In this document: piece after piece, positions 1 to 9,854 of the stretch | How the letters are laid out: the number at the start of each line of letters is the position of its first letter | Position numbering within the stretch: the stretch's first letter is position 1 | Assembly: GCA_903942465.1 (NCBI GenBank) | Contig: CAJAPA010000064.1 | Span: 1 to 51,506 of the forward strand | From: an uncultured Gammaproteobacteria bacterium | GTDB taxonomy: Bacteria > Pseudomonadota > Gammaproteobacteria > Xanthomonadales > Xanthomonadaceae | DNA length: 51,506 nucleotides | Direction of reading: 5' to 3' | The notes under the pieces: model-generated | Seen by the model: the letters and a program-made list of their open reading frames with translations, nothing else | Databases searched by the model: none | Told to the model about the DNA's origin: nothing | Translations under genes and position numbers: made by a program

Positions 1-519
1 GACGACGTCGCCGCAGCGCAGCGAGTGGTAGACCGGTTCGGTTCCGGTCGCGGCTTGGGCGGTTTCGCCCAGGCTCAAGGCCGTGCCCGAGGGAGCGTCT
101 TTCTTATGGATATGGTGGCTTTCCAGAATGTCGAGTTGCCAGTGCTTTAGCCATTGTCCGGCCTGGGCAACGAGCCGGTTCAATACCGCCACACCAAGCG
201 AGTAATTGGATGCCCAGAGTGCAGGAATGCGTTCGCCGGCCTGTTTCAGGGCCTGAAACTGGGCCGGACTGAGACCCGTGGTACCGCTGACAAAGGGCTT
301 GCCGCGTTGCAGGCAAAGTGCCAGAACCGCATCGAAGCCCTCCGGTGAACTGAAATCGACGGCAACATCGAATTCGGGTACTTCGGCCAAGGGCGGAAAG
401 GCGCTGCGCCCGGTCATGGCCACCACTTTTAGCAGCGGATTGGCCTGCGCCAGACGGATCAAGGCCTGCCCCATCCGGCCGGAGGCTCCGTGAATCAGTA
501 ATTTCACCGGCGCGCCCAT
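1..519 (-). CDS. dapB: 4-hydroxy-tetrahydrodipicolinate reductase DapB (3' end truncated by window edge)
   Basis: Reverse-complement translation from ATG at 519 reads MGAPVKLLIHGASGRMGQALIRLAQANPLLKVVAMTG...VDFSSPEGFDAVLALC..., with the GxxGRMG Rossmann motif and the DapB VDFS/FVSGTTG motifs; runs off the left edge. Confidence 0.88.
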   Translation of the reverse strand, partial: MGAPVKLLIHGASGRMGQALIRLAQANPLLKVVAMTGRSAFPPLAEVPEFDVAVDFSSPEGFDAVLALCLQRGKPFVSGTTGLSPAQFQALKQAGERIPALWASNYSLGVAVLNRLVAQAGQWLKHWQLDILESHHIHKKDAPSGTALSLGETAQAATGTEPVYHSLRCGDVV

Positions 520-2021
520 CAGGATTTCAGATTGATCCAAGTGGCCTTGAGCTCGGTGTATTTCTCGAAGGCATGCAGGGATTTGTCGCGGCCGTTGCCG
601 GACTGTTTGAAACCTCCGAAGGGGGCGGTCATGTCACCGCCATCCCAGTAATTGACCCAGACACTGCCGGCTCGCAGTTTCTTGGCGACACGATGGCCGC
701 GGCTGAGATTGGAGGTCCAGACGCCGGCAGCCAAACCGAAATCGGTGTCGTTGGCGATGCGGATGGCTTCTTTCTCATCATCGAAGGCGATGACCGACAG
801 TACCGGGCCGAAAATTTCCTCCTTGGAAATCGTCATCTCATGCGCGACATCGTCGAATACCGTCGGGGCCACGTAATACCCGCCGGTTTCGGTCATCACA
901 CGCTCGCCACCCAAGGCCAGACGCGCGCCCTCGGCCTTGCCTTTCTCGATGTAGGACAGCACGCGCTGCATCTGGCCTTCATCGACGATGGCGCCCATCG
1001 GAGCGCCGGGCTCGAACGGATGTTTCGGATAAAGCTGCTTGCCGGCTTCAACCACCATCTTGACGAAATCGTCCTTGATCGAACGCTCGACCAGCAGGCG
1101 CGATGCGGCCGTACAGACTTCGCCCTGATTGAAGAAAATACCGATGGCGGCGGCTTCTGCAGCCGCCTGCAGATCCGGAGCGTCGGCAAACACCACATTC
1201 GGGCTCTTGCCGCCGCATTCCATGTAAGCGCGCTTCATATTGGATTGACCGGCGCACTGCAGCAAATGCTTGCCGACACCGGTCGACCCGGTGAACACCA
1301 GTCCGTCGACATCCATATGCAGTGCCAATGGCTCGCCGGCGCCCTTGCCGAAGCCGGGGAGGACATTGAATACGCCCGGCGGGATACCGGCTTCCATGGC
1401 CAGTTCGGCGATACGGATGGCCGAGAGTGGCGACTTTTCAGATGGCTTGAGAATGACCGAATTGCCCATGGCCAGCGCCGGGGCGAATTTCCAGCTGGCC
1501 ATCAGCAAGGGGAAGTTCCAGGGCACGATGGCGCCCACCACACCCAGCGGTTCACGGGTAATCAGACCCAACTCATGCTGCGGTGTCGGGGCGATTTCGC
1601 CATACACCTTATCGATGGCTTCCGCGGTCCAGTTCAGGCAACGGACACTGGCGGCCACGTCGATGGCCAGCGCATCGGCAACCGGCTTGCCCATATCGAT
1701 GGACTCCAGCAGCGCCAACTCCTCGGCATGTTTTTCCAGAAGGAGCGCGAATTTCTGCAGGGTTTTCTTGCGGTGTACCGGGGAAGTTTCCGACCACACG
1801 CCGGCTTCGAAAGCACGACGGGACGCGGCGACAGCACGGTTGATGTCCTCGGCTTCGCATTCGGCAATCTGGGCGCGGCACTGGCCATCCATCGGGCTGA
1901 CGCAGCCGAAGGTTTTGCCGGAAGCGGCATCGACATAGACGCCGTCAATGAATGCTTGGGTTCGGATGGAGAGAGCGGCGGCTTTGGCATCCCACTCGGC
2001 GCGGGTGAGTTTCTTGGACAT
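519..2021 (-). CDS. puuC: NAD(P)-dependent aldehyde dehydrogenase, PuuC-like (aminoaldehyde class)
   Basis: 500 aa ORF with ALDH motifs ([76 protein letters not shown]); next to a PuuR-like regulator. Confidence 0.87.
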   Translation of the reverse strand: MSKKLTRAEWDAKAAALSIRTQAFIDGVYVDAASGKTFGCVSPMDGQCRAQIAECEAEDINRAVAASRRAFEAGVWSETSPVHRKKTLQKFALLLEKHAEELALLESIDMGKPVADALAIDVAASVRCLNWTAEAIDKVYGEIAPTPQHELGLITREPLGVVGAIVPWNFPLLMASWKFAPALAMGNSVILKPSEKSPLSAIRIAELAMEAGIPPGVFNVLPGFGKGAGEPLALHMDVDGLVFTGSTGVGKHLLQCAGQSNMKRAYMECGGKSPNVVFADAPDLQAAAEAAAIGIFFNQGEVCTAASRLLVERSIKDDFVKMVVEAGKQLYPKHPFEPGAPMGAIVDEGQMQRVLSYIEKGKAEGARLALGGERVMTETGGYYVAPTVFDDVAHEMTISKEEIFGPVLSVIAFDDEKEAIRIANDTDFGLAAGVWTSNLSRGHRVAKKLRAGSVWVNYWDGGDMTAPFGGFKQSGNGRDKSLHAFEKYTELKATWINLKS

Positions 2022-2044
2022 GGAACGGTCTCGATGATCGTGAA

Positions 2045-2593
2045 TTAGAAAGTGGCCGGCGTATTGGCGCTGACCAGAATGGCATCCTGCTTGCCGACAT
2101 TGCGGAAGCGGTGTGGTGTTTTGCTTTCGAAATAGTAGGCATCGCCCGGCCCGAGCAAGCGGATCTGGTCACCCACGGTCAGCTCGATTTCGCCCTGGAT
2201 GATCACGCCGCCCTCCTCGCCTTCGTGCAGCAGCATTTCCTTGCCGGTGTCCGAGCCGGCCGGCATCACCTCGCGCAGAATGCACATCTGGCGCTGTGGC
2301 TTGTTCTGGCCGACAAGATAGTAATGGATGTCGCCATTGCCGACATCAATCTGGTCATCTTTGCCATAGAACGGGGAGTCATCGGCATCGTGGCCCAGAT
2401 CGACCGTGAAAAAGTCGGCCAAGGAAATCGGTATGCCGTCCAACACCTTTTTGAGGGAACTGATGGAGGGGCTGACCTTGTTCTGCTCAATCAGGGAGAT
2501 GGTGCTGTTGGTGACCCCGACCCGTTTGGCCAACTCGCGCTGGCTCAGGCCCTTCTTGTTGCGAACTTCCTGAAGGCGTAAACCGATATCCAT
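2045..2593 (-). CDS. puuR: XRE-family HTH plus cupin transcriptional regulator, PuuR-like
   Basis: MDIGLRLQEVRNKKGLSQRELAKRVGVTNSTISLIEQNKVSPSISSLKKVLDGIPISLADFF plus C-terminal cupin (LLHEGEEGGVIIQGEIELTVGDQIRLLGPGDAYYFESKTPHRFRN). The M at 2593 fits the family start better than the longer ORF start at 2656. Confidence 0.85.
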   Translation of the reverse strand: MDIGLRLQEVRNKKGLSQRELAKRVGVTNSTISLIEQNKVSPSISSLKKVLDGIPISLADFFTVDLGHDADDSPFYGKDDQIDVGNGDIHYYLVGQNKPQRQMCILREVMPAGSDTGKEMLLHEGEEGGVIIQGEIELTVGDQIRLLGPGDAYYFESKTPHRFRNVGKQDAILVSANTPATF

Positions 2594-2620
2594 GGGGTCT
2601 GCTTGGAGTGTCAATTGTGA

Positions 2621-2708
2621 TGTTGAATATTTAACACTTTCCGCGTTTAAGGTCAATCTTTATGTAAATATAATTTACAAAACCGCCTATTGTAAAATTT
2701 ATTCAACA
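2621..2708. promoter_or_regulatory. Divergent promoter/operator region with three palindromic sites
   Basis: TGTTGAATATTTAACA (2621-2636), TGTAAAT-ATA-ATTTACA (2663-2679, perfect arms) and TGTAAAAT-TT-ATTCAACA (2691-2708), between puuR-like (-) and aminotransferase (+). Confidence 0.6.
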
Positions 2709-2746
2709 CTGTATAGTATCGCTCAACAGCCCAAATCGTGACCGCC

Positions 2747-4108
2747 ATGAACGATAAAACCTCCTATCATCAACATTATAAGAGTCAGGCAACGCAAGCT
2801 CCCGAGCAGATGGACGCGTTCTGGATGCCCTTCTCGGCCAACCGTCAATTCAAGCATCAGCCCCGGCTTCTGGCCAGCGCTGAAGGTATGTTCTACCAAA
2901 GCACGGATGGCCGTCAGATTCTCGATGGCACTGGCGGCCTCTGGTGCTGTAACGCCGGCCATGGCCGTCAGCGCATCATTGATGCCGTCCAGCAGCAAAT
3001 TGCGACCCTCGATTTCGCCCCGACCTTCCAGATGGGCCACCCGCTGCCATTTGTGTTGGCCGAGCGCCTGGCCGCCATCGCCCCCGACACCCTGAACCAT
3101 GTATTTTTCACCAATTCCGGTTCGGAATCGGTGGACACCGCCCTGAAGATCGCCCTGGCCTATCACCGCGCCCGTGGCGAGGGTCAGCGCACCCGCTTGA
3201 TCGGCCGCGAAAAGGGCTATCACGGAGTCGGATTCGGCGGGATATCGGTTGGTGGTCTCCCGAACAACCGCAAATGGTATGGCAACGGCCTGTCCGGTGT
3301 TGATCACCTGCGCCATACCCTGGACATCGGCCGGAACGCGTTCAACCGCGGCCTGCCCCAGCACGGCCTGGAACTGGCCGAAGACCTCGAGCGCTTGGTC
3401 GCGTTGCATGATGCCAGCACCATCGCTGCGGTCATCATCGAACCGATCGCCGGCTCCGCGGGGGTCATCATTCCGCCGGACGGCTACTTGAAGCGGATTC
3501 GAGAAATATGCGATAAGTATGGAATATTGTTGATATTTGATGAAGTCATCACCGGTTATGGCCGGGTCGGAAAGGCCTTTGCCGCACAGCGTTTCAATGT
3601 CACCCCCGACCTGATCACCACCGCCAAAGGCCTGAGCAACGGCTGCGTCCCCATGGGTGCCGTGTTCATCGCTGACAAGGTCCATGAGGCCTTCATGAGC
3701 GGCCCGGAGAACATGATTGACCTGTTCCATGGCTACACCTATTCCGGTCATCCGCTGGCCTGCGCCGCCGCCCTGGCCACGCTCGATATTTACGCCGAGG
3801 AAAACCTGTTCGAAAAGGCCATCAGCCTGGAACAGTACTGGGAAGACGCCATCCACCAGCTCAAAGGCCTGCCAAATGTCATCGACATCCGCAACTTCGG
3901 CCTGATCGGCGCCATCGAGCTCGCTCCACGCGAAGGCAAGCCCGGCACCCGTGCTTATGAGGTGTTCACCAAATGCTTCCACGAAAAAGACGTGCTGATC
4001 CGCGTCACCGGTGACGTCATCGCCCTGTCACCGCCCCTGATTCTGGAAAAAGAGCATATCGACAGCCTGTTCTCGAAAATCGCCGACGCGATCCGCGAAA
4101 CCGCTTAA
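2747..4108 (+). CDS. Class III aminotransferase, omega-amino acid (beta-alanine)--pyruvate type
   Basis: PLP fold-type I class III motifs: DGTGGLWCCNAGHGR, FFTNSGSESVDTALKIA, GYHGVGFGGISVGG, LLIFDEVITGYGRVGKAFAAQRFNVTPDLITTAKGLSNG; BAPAT-like N-terminus (MDAFWMPFSANRQFK). Confidence 0.87.
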   Translation: MNDKTSYHQHYKSQATQAPEQMDAFWMPFSANRQFKHQPRLLASAEGMFYQSTDGRQILDGTGGLWCCNAGHGRQRIIDAVQQQIATLDFAPTFQMGHPLPFVLAERLAAIAPDTLNHVFFTNSGSESVDTALKIALAYHRARGEGQRTRLIGREKGYHGVGFGGISVGGLPNNRKWYGNGLSGVDHLRHTLDIGRNAFNRGLPQHGLELAEDLERLVALHDASTIAAVIIEPIAGSAGVIIPPDGYLKRIREICDKYGILLIFDEVITGYGRVGKAFAAQRFNVTPDLITTAKGLSNGCVPMGAVFIADKVHEAFMSGPENMIDLFHGYTYSGHPLACAAALATLDIYAEENLFEKAISLEQYWEDAIHQLKGLPNVIDIRNFGLIGAIELAPREGKPGTRAYEVFTKCFHEKDVLIRVTGDVIALSPPLILEKEHIDSLFSKIADAIRETA

Positions 4109-4141
4109 AATCACCCCACTTCAAGAAACCCGGAGTTTTCC

Positions 4142-5260
4142 ATGCTTATCGGCGTCCCGAAAGAAATCAAAAACCATGAATACCGCATCGGCCTGACCCC
4201 GTCCGGCGCCCGCGAACTGATCGCCAACGGCCACAAGGTCATGGTCCAGCGCGACGGCGGCAAGTCGATCGGACTGACCAACGAACAGTACGAAAAAGCC
4301 GGCGCGGAAATCGTCGGCAGCGCCGAGGAAATCTTCAAACGTGCCGAGATGATCATCAAGGTCAAGGAACCGCAGCCGGCCGAATGCGCGATGCTGCGCC
4401 CGGGCCAGATTCTCTACACCTACTTGCATCTGGCACCCGATCCCGAACAAACCAAAGCCTTGGTCGCCTCGGGCTGTACCGCCATTGCCTATGAAACCGT
4501 GACCGACCGCAAGGGCGGCCTGCCGCTGCTGGCGCCGATGTCCGAAGTCGCCGGCCGCATGTCGATCCAGGCCGGTGCGCATGCGCTGGAAAAAGCCCAG
4601 GGCGGCTCCGGGGTTCTGTTGGGCGGCGTTCCGGGTGTGAAACCCGCGGAAGTGCTGGTCATCGGCGGTGGCGTGGTCGGCATCAACGCTGCGCGCATGG
4701 CCATGGGCATGGGTGCGCACGTCACCATTCTGGACCGTTCATTGGATCGTCTGAAATATCTGGACGAGCTGTATGGCGACCGCATCACCACCATCTACTC
4801 CACCCATGACGCGATTGAAGAGCGCCTACCGGACACCGATCTGGTCATCGGCGCGGTGCTGATTCCCGGCGCGGCCGCACCGAAACTGGTGTCGCGCGAA
4901 CAATTGAAACTGATGCGTCCCGGCTCGGTGCTGGTCGATGTCGCCATTGACCAAGGCGGTTGCTTTGAAACTTCGAAAGCCACCACCCACCAGAACCCGA
5001 CCTATGAAGTCGACGGCGTCATTCACTACTGCGTGGCCAACATGCCGGGCGGCGTGGCGCGTACGTCCACCTTCGCACTGACCAACGCCACCCTGCCTTT
5101 CGCCGTACAGATCGCCAACAAGGGTGCAAAAGCGGCGCTGCTTGCCGACGAGCACCTGCTCAACGGCCTGAACGTGCATGCCGGCAAAATCACCTACAAG
5201 GCGGTTGCCGACGACCTGGGTTATGCCTATGTGTCCGCTGCCGATGCCCTGAACGCCTGA
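4142..5260 (+). CDS. ald: Alanine dehydrogenase
   Basis: [33 protein letters not shown]...; [52 protein letters not shown]. Confidence 0.95.
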   Translation: MLIGVPKEIKNHEYRIGLTPSGARELIANGHKVMVQRDGGKSIGLTNEQYEKAGAEIVGSAEEIFKRAEMIIKVKEPQPAECAMLRPGQILYTYLHLAPDPEQTKALVASGCTAIAYETVTDRKGGLPLLAPMSEVAGRMSIQAGAHALEKAQGGSGVLLGGVPGVKPAEVLVIGGGVVGINAARMAMGMGAHVTILDRSLDRLKYLDELYGDRITTIYSTHDAIEERLPDTDLVIGAVLIPGAAAPKLVSREQLKLMRPGSVLVDVAIDQGGCFETSKATTHQNPTYEVDGVIHYCVANMPGGVARTSTFALTNATLPFAVQIANKGAKAALLADEHLLNGLNVHAGKITYKAVADDLGYAYVSAADALNA

Positions 5261-5273
5261 TCGGAAGGACGCC

Positions 5274-6773
5274 ATGACCGCCACCATTGCCCATTTCATC
5301 GACGGTAAAGCCGTTTTCGGCAACAGCACCCGCAGTGCCGAGGTGTTCAATCCGGCCACCGGCGCGGTCACCGGACGCGTGGCCTTGGCGGACAAAGGCG
5401 ATGTGGAGGCCGCTATCGCCTCCGCGCAGGCCGCATTTCCGGCCTGGGCCGCAACCACGCCGCTGGCCCGGGCGCGGGTCATGTTCAAATTCAAGCAGCT
5501 GCTCGAAGATCACGCCGATGAAATCGCACTGGCCATCACCCATGAGCACGGCAAGGTGTTCTCCGATGCCAAAGGCGAGCTGACCCGCGGCTTGGAAGTG
5601 GTCGAATTCGCCTGCGGCATTCCGCATCTGGTCAAAGGCGAGCATTCAATGAACGTCGGCACCGGTGTCGATTCCTACAGCGAATACGCCCCCTTGGGCG
5701 TGGTCGCGGGCATCACGCCGTTCAATTTTCCGTGCATGGTGCCGATGTGGATGTTTCCGATTGCCATCGCCTGCGGCAACACCTTTATCCTGAAACCTTC
5801 GGAACGCGATCCGACGCCGACCTTGATCCTGGCCCGCTTGCTGAAAGAGGCCGGCCTGCCGGACGGCGTATTCAATGTCGTGCATGGCGACAAACTGGCG
5901 GTTGATGTTCTGCTTGATGATCCGCGCGTGCAGGCGATTAGTTTCGTAGGATCCACCCCGATCGCCGAATACATCTATTCCCGCGGCAGCGCCGCTGGCA
6001 AACGTGTACAGGCACTGGGCGGCGCCAAGAACCATATGGTGATCATGCCGGATGCCGATATGGATCAGGCCGCCAACGCCCTGCTCGGTGCAGGCTATGG
6101 TTCGGCGGGTGAACGCTGCATGGCTATTTCTGTGGCGGTCTGCGTCGGCGACGCCGCTGCCGAAGCCTTGATTGCAAAGCTCAAACCGATGGTCGCCAGC
6201 CTGCGCGTCGGTCCGGGCGATAAAGACAATCCTGACATGGGCCCGCTGGTGACCTGCCAACACCGCGACAAAGTCAAAGGCTACATCGACACCGGTGAAT
6301 CCGAAGGCGCTGAACTGCTGGTGGATGGACGCGGTCTGAAAGTTGCCGGTCATGAAGATGGCTTCTACCTTGGTGGCACCCTGTTCGACCGGGTTACTCC
6401 TGAAATGACCATTTACAAAGAAGAAATCTTCGGGCCGGTGCTGTGCATCGTCCGCGTGCCGGATTTCAACACGGCCTGCCGCCTGATCAATGACCACGAA
6501 TACGGCAACGGTACCGCCATCTTCACCCGCGACGGCGATGCCGCGCGTCAATTCAGCCACAGCATCCAGGTCGGTATGGTCGGGGTCAACGTTCCCATCC
6601 CCGTTCCCATGGCATTCCACAGCTTCGGGGGCTGGAAACGCTCCCTGTTCGGGCCCTTGCACATGCACGGCACGGATGGTGTCCGGTTCTACACACGTCT
6701 GAAAACCATCACCGCCCGTTGGCCGACCGGCATCCGTGCCGGCGCCGAGTTCAGCATGCCGACAATGAAGTAA
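5274..6773 (+). CDS. mmsA: CoA-acylating methylmalonate/malonate-semialdehyde dehydrogenase
   Basis: MmsA signatures: [99 protein letters not shown]. Confidence 0.93.
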   Translation: MTATIAHFIDGKAVFGNSTRSAEVFNPATGAVTGRVALADKGDVEAAIASAQAAFPAWAATTPLARARVMFKFKQLLEDHADEIALAITHEHGKVFSDAKGELTRGLEVVEFACGIPHLVKGEHSMNVGTGVDSYSEYAPLGVVAGITPFNFPCMVPMWMFPIAIACGNTFILKPSERDPTPTLILARLLKEAGLPDGVFNVVHGDKLAVDVLLDDPRVQAISFVGSTPIAEYIYSRGSAAGKRVQALGGAKNHMVIMPDADMDQAANALLGAGYGSAGERCMAISVAVCVGDAAAEALIAKLKPMVASLRVGPGDKDNPDMGPLVTCQHRDKVKGYIDTGESEGAELLVDGRGLKVAGHEDGFYLGGTLFDRVTPEMTIYKEEIFGPVLCIVRVPDFNTACRLINDHEYGNGTAIFTRDGDAARQFSHSIQVGMVGVNVPIPVPMAFHSFGGWKRSLFGPLHMHGTDGVRFYTRLKTITARWPTGIRAGAEFSMPTMK

Positions 6774-6860
6774 ACTAGGACATTGAAGACCGGTGACGCT
6801 CGTCCCGGCGATTGCTTCGCGCAAGGAACGACGAGTGGACTGCTGAGACCGGAGCCCACC

Positions 6861-7829
6861 ATGTCGATTGACAAGCCCTCCCCCGCCACCGCCACCTTTT
6901 CGGATCTGGCGTTTACCCGCACATCCCCGTACGGCAGCCAGGCCGAGCCGACCTATGCCGGTGCGACCAGCTTTCTGCGGCGCAGATACAGCAAAGACCT
7001 CGATGGGGTCGATATTGCCGTTATCGGTGTGCCTTTCGATGCCGCTACCACCGGACGCCCGGGCACCCGTTTCGGGCCGCGTGCCATACGCACCGCTTCG
7101 ACCATGCTGGCTTGGTGCCCGCCATATGCCTGGTCATCCGACCCGCTCGATACGCTGCATGTGATCGATTGGGGCGATGTGTTCTTTGATTCAGGCAATA
7201 TCGCCGCGGCACCTTCACTGATTCGGGAAACCTACCGGACCATCAGTGGAGCCGGCGTCAAACCTTTGACGCTTGGCGGCGATCACTTCATCAGCTACCC
7301 GATTCTTCAGGCACTTGCGGAAAAACACGGTCCGCTTTCACTGATCCATTTCGATGCCCATTCCGACACCTGGGCTGATGACGGCGTTCGCATCGATCAT
7401 GGCACTATGTTCTATCAAGCAGCGAAAACCGGTATCGTGGACCCCTCGCGCTCGATCCAGCTGGGCATGCGCACGTTCAATGCGGAAAAACATGGCTATG
7501 AAGTCTTGGATGCCCGCTGGCTGCACCGACATGGCATCGCAGCGGCGGTAGCGGCCATCAAGGCGCGCGTGGGCAACAGCTCGTGCTATCTCAGCTTCGA
7601 CATCGACTTTCTCGATCCGTCCTGTGCACCGGGCACCGGCACTCCGGTGGTCGGCGGATTCAATACCCACACAGCACTGGAATTCATCCGCGGTCTGGCC
7701 GGCATTCATCTGGTCGGTGCCGATGTGGTGGAGGTCTCGCCGCCGTTCGACCATGCGGAAATCACCGCATTGGCCGGCGCCAGTATTGCCCAGGAAATGC
7801 TGGGGCTGTTCGCCGGTTGCAGCGCCTAA
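6861..7829 (+). CDS. speB: Agmatinase / ureohydrolase-family protein
   Basis: Arginase-family metal motifs GGDHFISYPIL, HFDAHSDT, SFDIDFLDPSCAPGTGTPVVGG; DHGTMFY and WCPPYAW resemble SpeB. Internal ATG at 6861 (MSIDKPSP) chosen as start. Confidence 0.82.
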   Translation: MSIDKPSPATATFSDLAFTRTSPYGSQAEPTYAGATSFLRRRYSKDLDGVDIAVIGVPFDAATTGRPGTRFGPRAIRTASTMLAWCPPYAWSSDPLDTLHVIDWGDVFFDSGNIAAAPSLIRETYRTISGAGVKPLTLGGDHFISYPILQALAEKHGPLSLIHFDAHSDTWADDGVRIDHGTMFYQAAKTGIVDPSRSIQLGMRTFNAEKHGYEVLDARWLHRHGIAAAVAAIKARVGNSSCYLSFDIDFLDPSCAPGTGTPVVGGFNTHTALEFIRGLAGIHLVGADVVEVSPPFDHAEITALAGASIAQEMLGLFAGCSA

Positions 7830-7889
7830 CAGCCCTGCCGGTGACCGGCATGCGATAAACTGGACGCCTCACGAACATCCGGCCCTTGC

Positions 7890-9728
7890 ATGCTTTCCTG
7901 GTTTGAACGCCTCGTACCTGCATTTCCCGACAGCGCACCGGAACAGCCGCCCGCTGGATTCTTTGCATTCATCTGGAGCGCCACCCGCGGCATCCGCGGC
8001 CTGATCCTGTTGCTGGCGTTTCTTACCGCACTGATCGGCGCTTTCGAAGCCCTGCTGTTCGCCATGCTGGGCAACATCGTCGATTGGCTGAGCAAAGTGC
8101 CGCCACATCTGCTCTGGCAGCAGGAAAAGCGCAATCTCATACTGCTGACTGCGGTGCTGTTGGCCAGCCCGCTGCTCATCGCCGCGCAGGCATTGGTGAA
8201 ATATCAGGCCCTGAACGGCAACTTCGCCATGCGTCTGCGCTGGAACTTCCACCGGCACCTGCTTGGCCAGAGCATGTCCTTCTTCCAGGATGAATTCTCC
8301 GGTCGCGTCTCGGCAAAAATGATGCAGACCGCACTTGCCGTCCGTGATGCGGTCATGATCGTGACCGACATCCTGGTATTTGTGGTCATCTACTTCCTGA
8401 CCATGACCCTGGTCGCCGGCAGTTTCGACAGCCAACTGCTGTGGCCGTTCTTCGGCTGGCTGGCCCTGTATGTATCAGCACTGATGTATTTCGTTCCGAG
8501 GCTCGGCCGGGCGGCCAGCGCGCAGGCCGATGCCCGAAGCCTGATGAGCGGCCGGGTCACCGATGCCTACAGCAACATCGCCACCGTAAAACTGTTCTCG
8601 CACAATCAACGCGAGGCGCTGTATGCCAAGCAATCCATGCAGGAGTTTCTCGGAACCGTGTATCGCCAGATGCGGCTGGTGACCGGATTTGAAATCATCA
8701 ATCACATCCTCGGCATTGTCCTGATACTGGGCACGACCGGCACCGCACTCATGCTTTGGAGCCAAGATGCCGTCGGCATCGGCGCGGTTGCCGCCGCAAC
8801 GGCGATGGCGCTGCGGTTGAACGGCGTATCACACTGGATCATGTGGGAAATGGCCAATCTGTTCGAGAACATCGGCACCGTCCAGGATGGCATCGGCGCT
8901 CTGGCCCGACCGGTTGCCATCCGCGATGCACCGGATGCGCGGGATCTGCAGGTCAGCCGCGGCGAGATTACATTCAATTACCTTGATTTCAGCTATGTCC
9001 CTGGAAAGCCGGTTGTATCCGATTTCAATCTGACTATCCGGCCTGGAGAAAAAATCGGCCTGATCGGCCGCAGCGGCGCCGGTAAGTCAACCATCGTCAA
9101 CCTGCTTCTTCGGTTTTATCCGGCCCCTGAAGGCAGCATCCACATCGACGGCCAGGACATCGGACAGGTGACCCAGGAATCCCTGCGCCGGCAGATCGGC
9201 ATGGTCACCCAGGACACTTCGCTTTTGCACCGTTCGGTGCGCGATAATCTGCTCTACGGTCGGCCGGATGCGGATGAAGCGGACATGCGCCGCGCCGCCC
9301 GCAATGCCGAAGCCGAGGAATTCATACTCGGCCTGAATGATGCGAAAGGCCGCACCGGCTATGACGCCCATGTCGGCGAGCGCGGCGTAAAGCTCTCCGG
9401 CGGCCAGCGGCAGCGGGTTGCCATTGCGCGGGTCATGCTCAAGGATGCCCCGATTCTGCTGCTGGATGAGGCTACCAGCGCCCTGGATTCGGAAGTGGAA
9501 AGCGTGATCCAGCGTGACCTTTACCGGCTGATGGAAGGCAAAACCGTCATCGCCATCGCCCACCGCCTGTCCACCATCGCCGCGATGGACCGGCTGATCG
9601 TGATGGACCGGGGAAGGATCGTCGAAACCGGAAGTCATGCCGAACTGATTGCCATGGACGGACTTTATGCGCGCCTGTGGTCGCACCAAAGCGGTGGATT
9701 CCTGCTCGATACCGACGAGGCGCCATGA
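7890..9728 (+). CDS. ABC transporter, fused permease/ATPase (MsbA-like exporter)
   Basis: N-terminal TM domain; Walker A GRSGAGKST, signature LSGGQRQRVAIARV, Walker B PILLLDEATSALD. Confidence 0.92.
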   Translation: MLSWFERLVPAFPDSAPEQPPAGFFAFIWSATRGIRGLILLLAFLTALIGAFEALLFAMLGNIVDWLSKVPPHLLWQQEKRNLILLTAVLLASPLLIAAQALVKYQALNGNFAMRLRWNFHRHLLGQSMSFFQDEFSGRVSAKMMQTALAVRDAVMIVTDILVFVVIYFLTMTLVAGSFDSQLLWPFFGWLALYVSALMYFVPRLGRAASAQADARSLMSGRVTDAYSNIATVKLFSHNQREALYAKQSMQEFLGTVYRQMRLVTGFEIINHILGIVLILGTTGTALMLWSQDAVGIGAVAAATAMALRLNGVSHWIMWEMANLFENIGTVQDGIGALARPVAIRDAPDARDLQVSRGEITFNYLDFSYVPGKPVVSDFNLTIRPGEKIGLIGRSGAGKSTIVNLLLRFYPAPEGSIHIDGQDIGQVTQESLRRQIGMVTQDTSLLHRSVRDNLLYGRPDADEADMRRAARNAEAEEFILGLNDAKGRTGYDAHVGERGVKLSGGQRQRVAIARVMLKDAPILLLDEATSALDSEVESVIQRDLYRLMEGKTVIAIAHRLSTIAAMDRLIVMDRGRIVETGSHAELIAMDGLYARLWSHQSGGFLLDTDEAP

Positions 9729-9854
9729 GGCCGTCACATCTTTCCTTAGTGGCATAACCTGCGGATTAAACTGATTAAATTGAAATCAGTGCCATCACAC
9801 GGTTTGCACAAGGATTTGGTACGATTTACCCATACCCTACATCAGGATCTCGCC

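Noticed and set aside
573-2048. 491 aa ORF on + strand opposite the aldehyde dehydrogenase
   Set aside because: Antisense shadow ORF of a well-supported ALDH gene; composition follows the codon bias of the opposite strand and no family motif is visible.
7836-7850. TGCCGG-TGA-CCGGCA hairpin between speB and the ABC exporter
   Set aside because: Only a 6-bp stem without a U-tract; could be a chance palindrome in GC-rich DNA.
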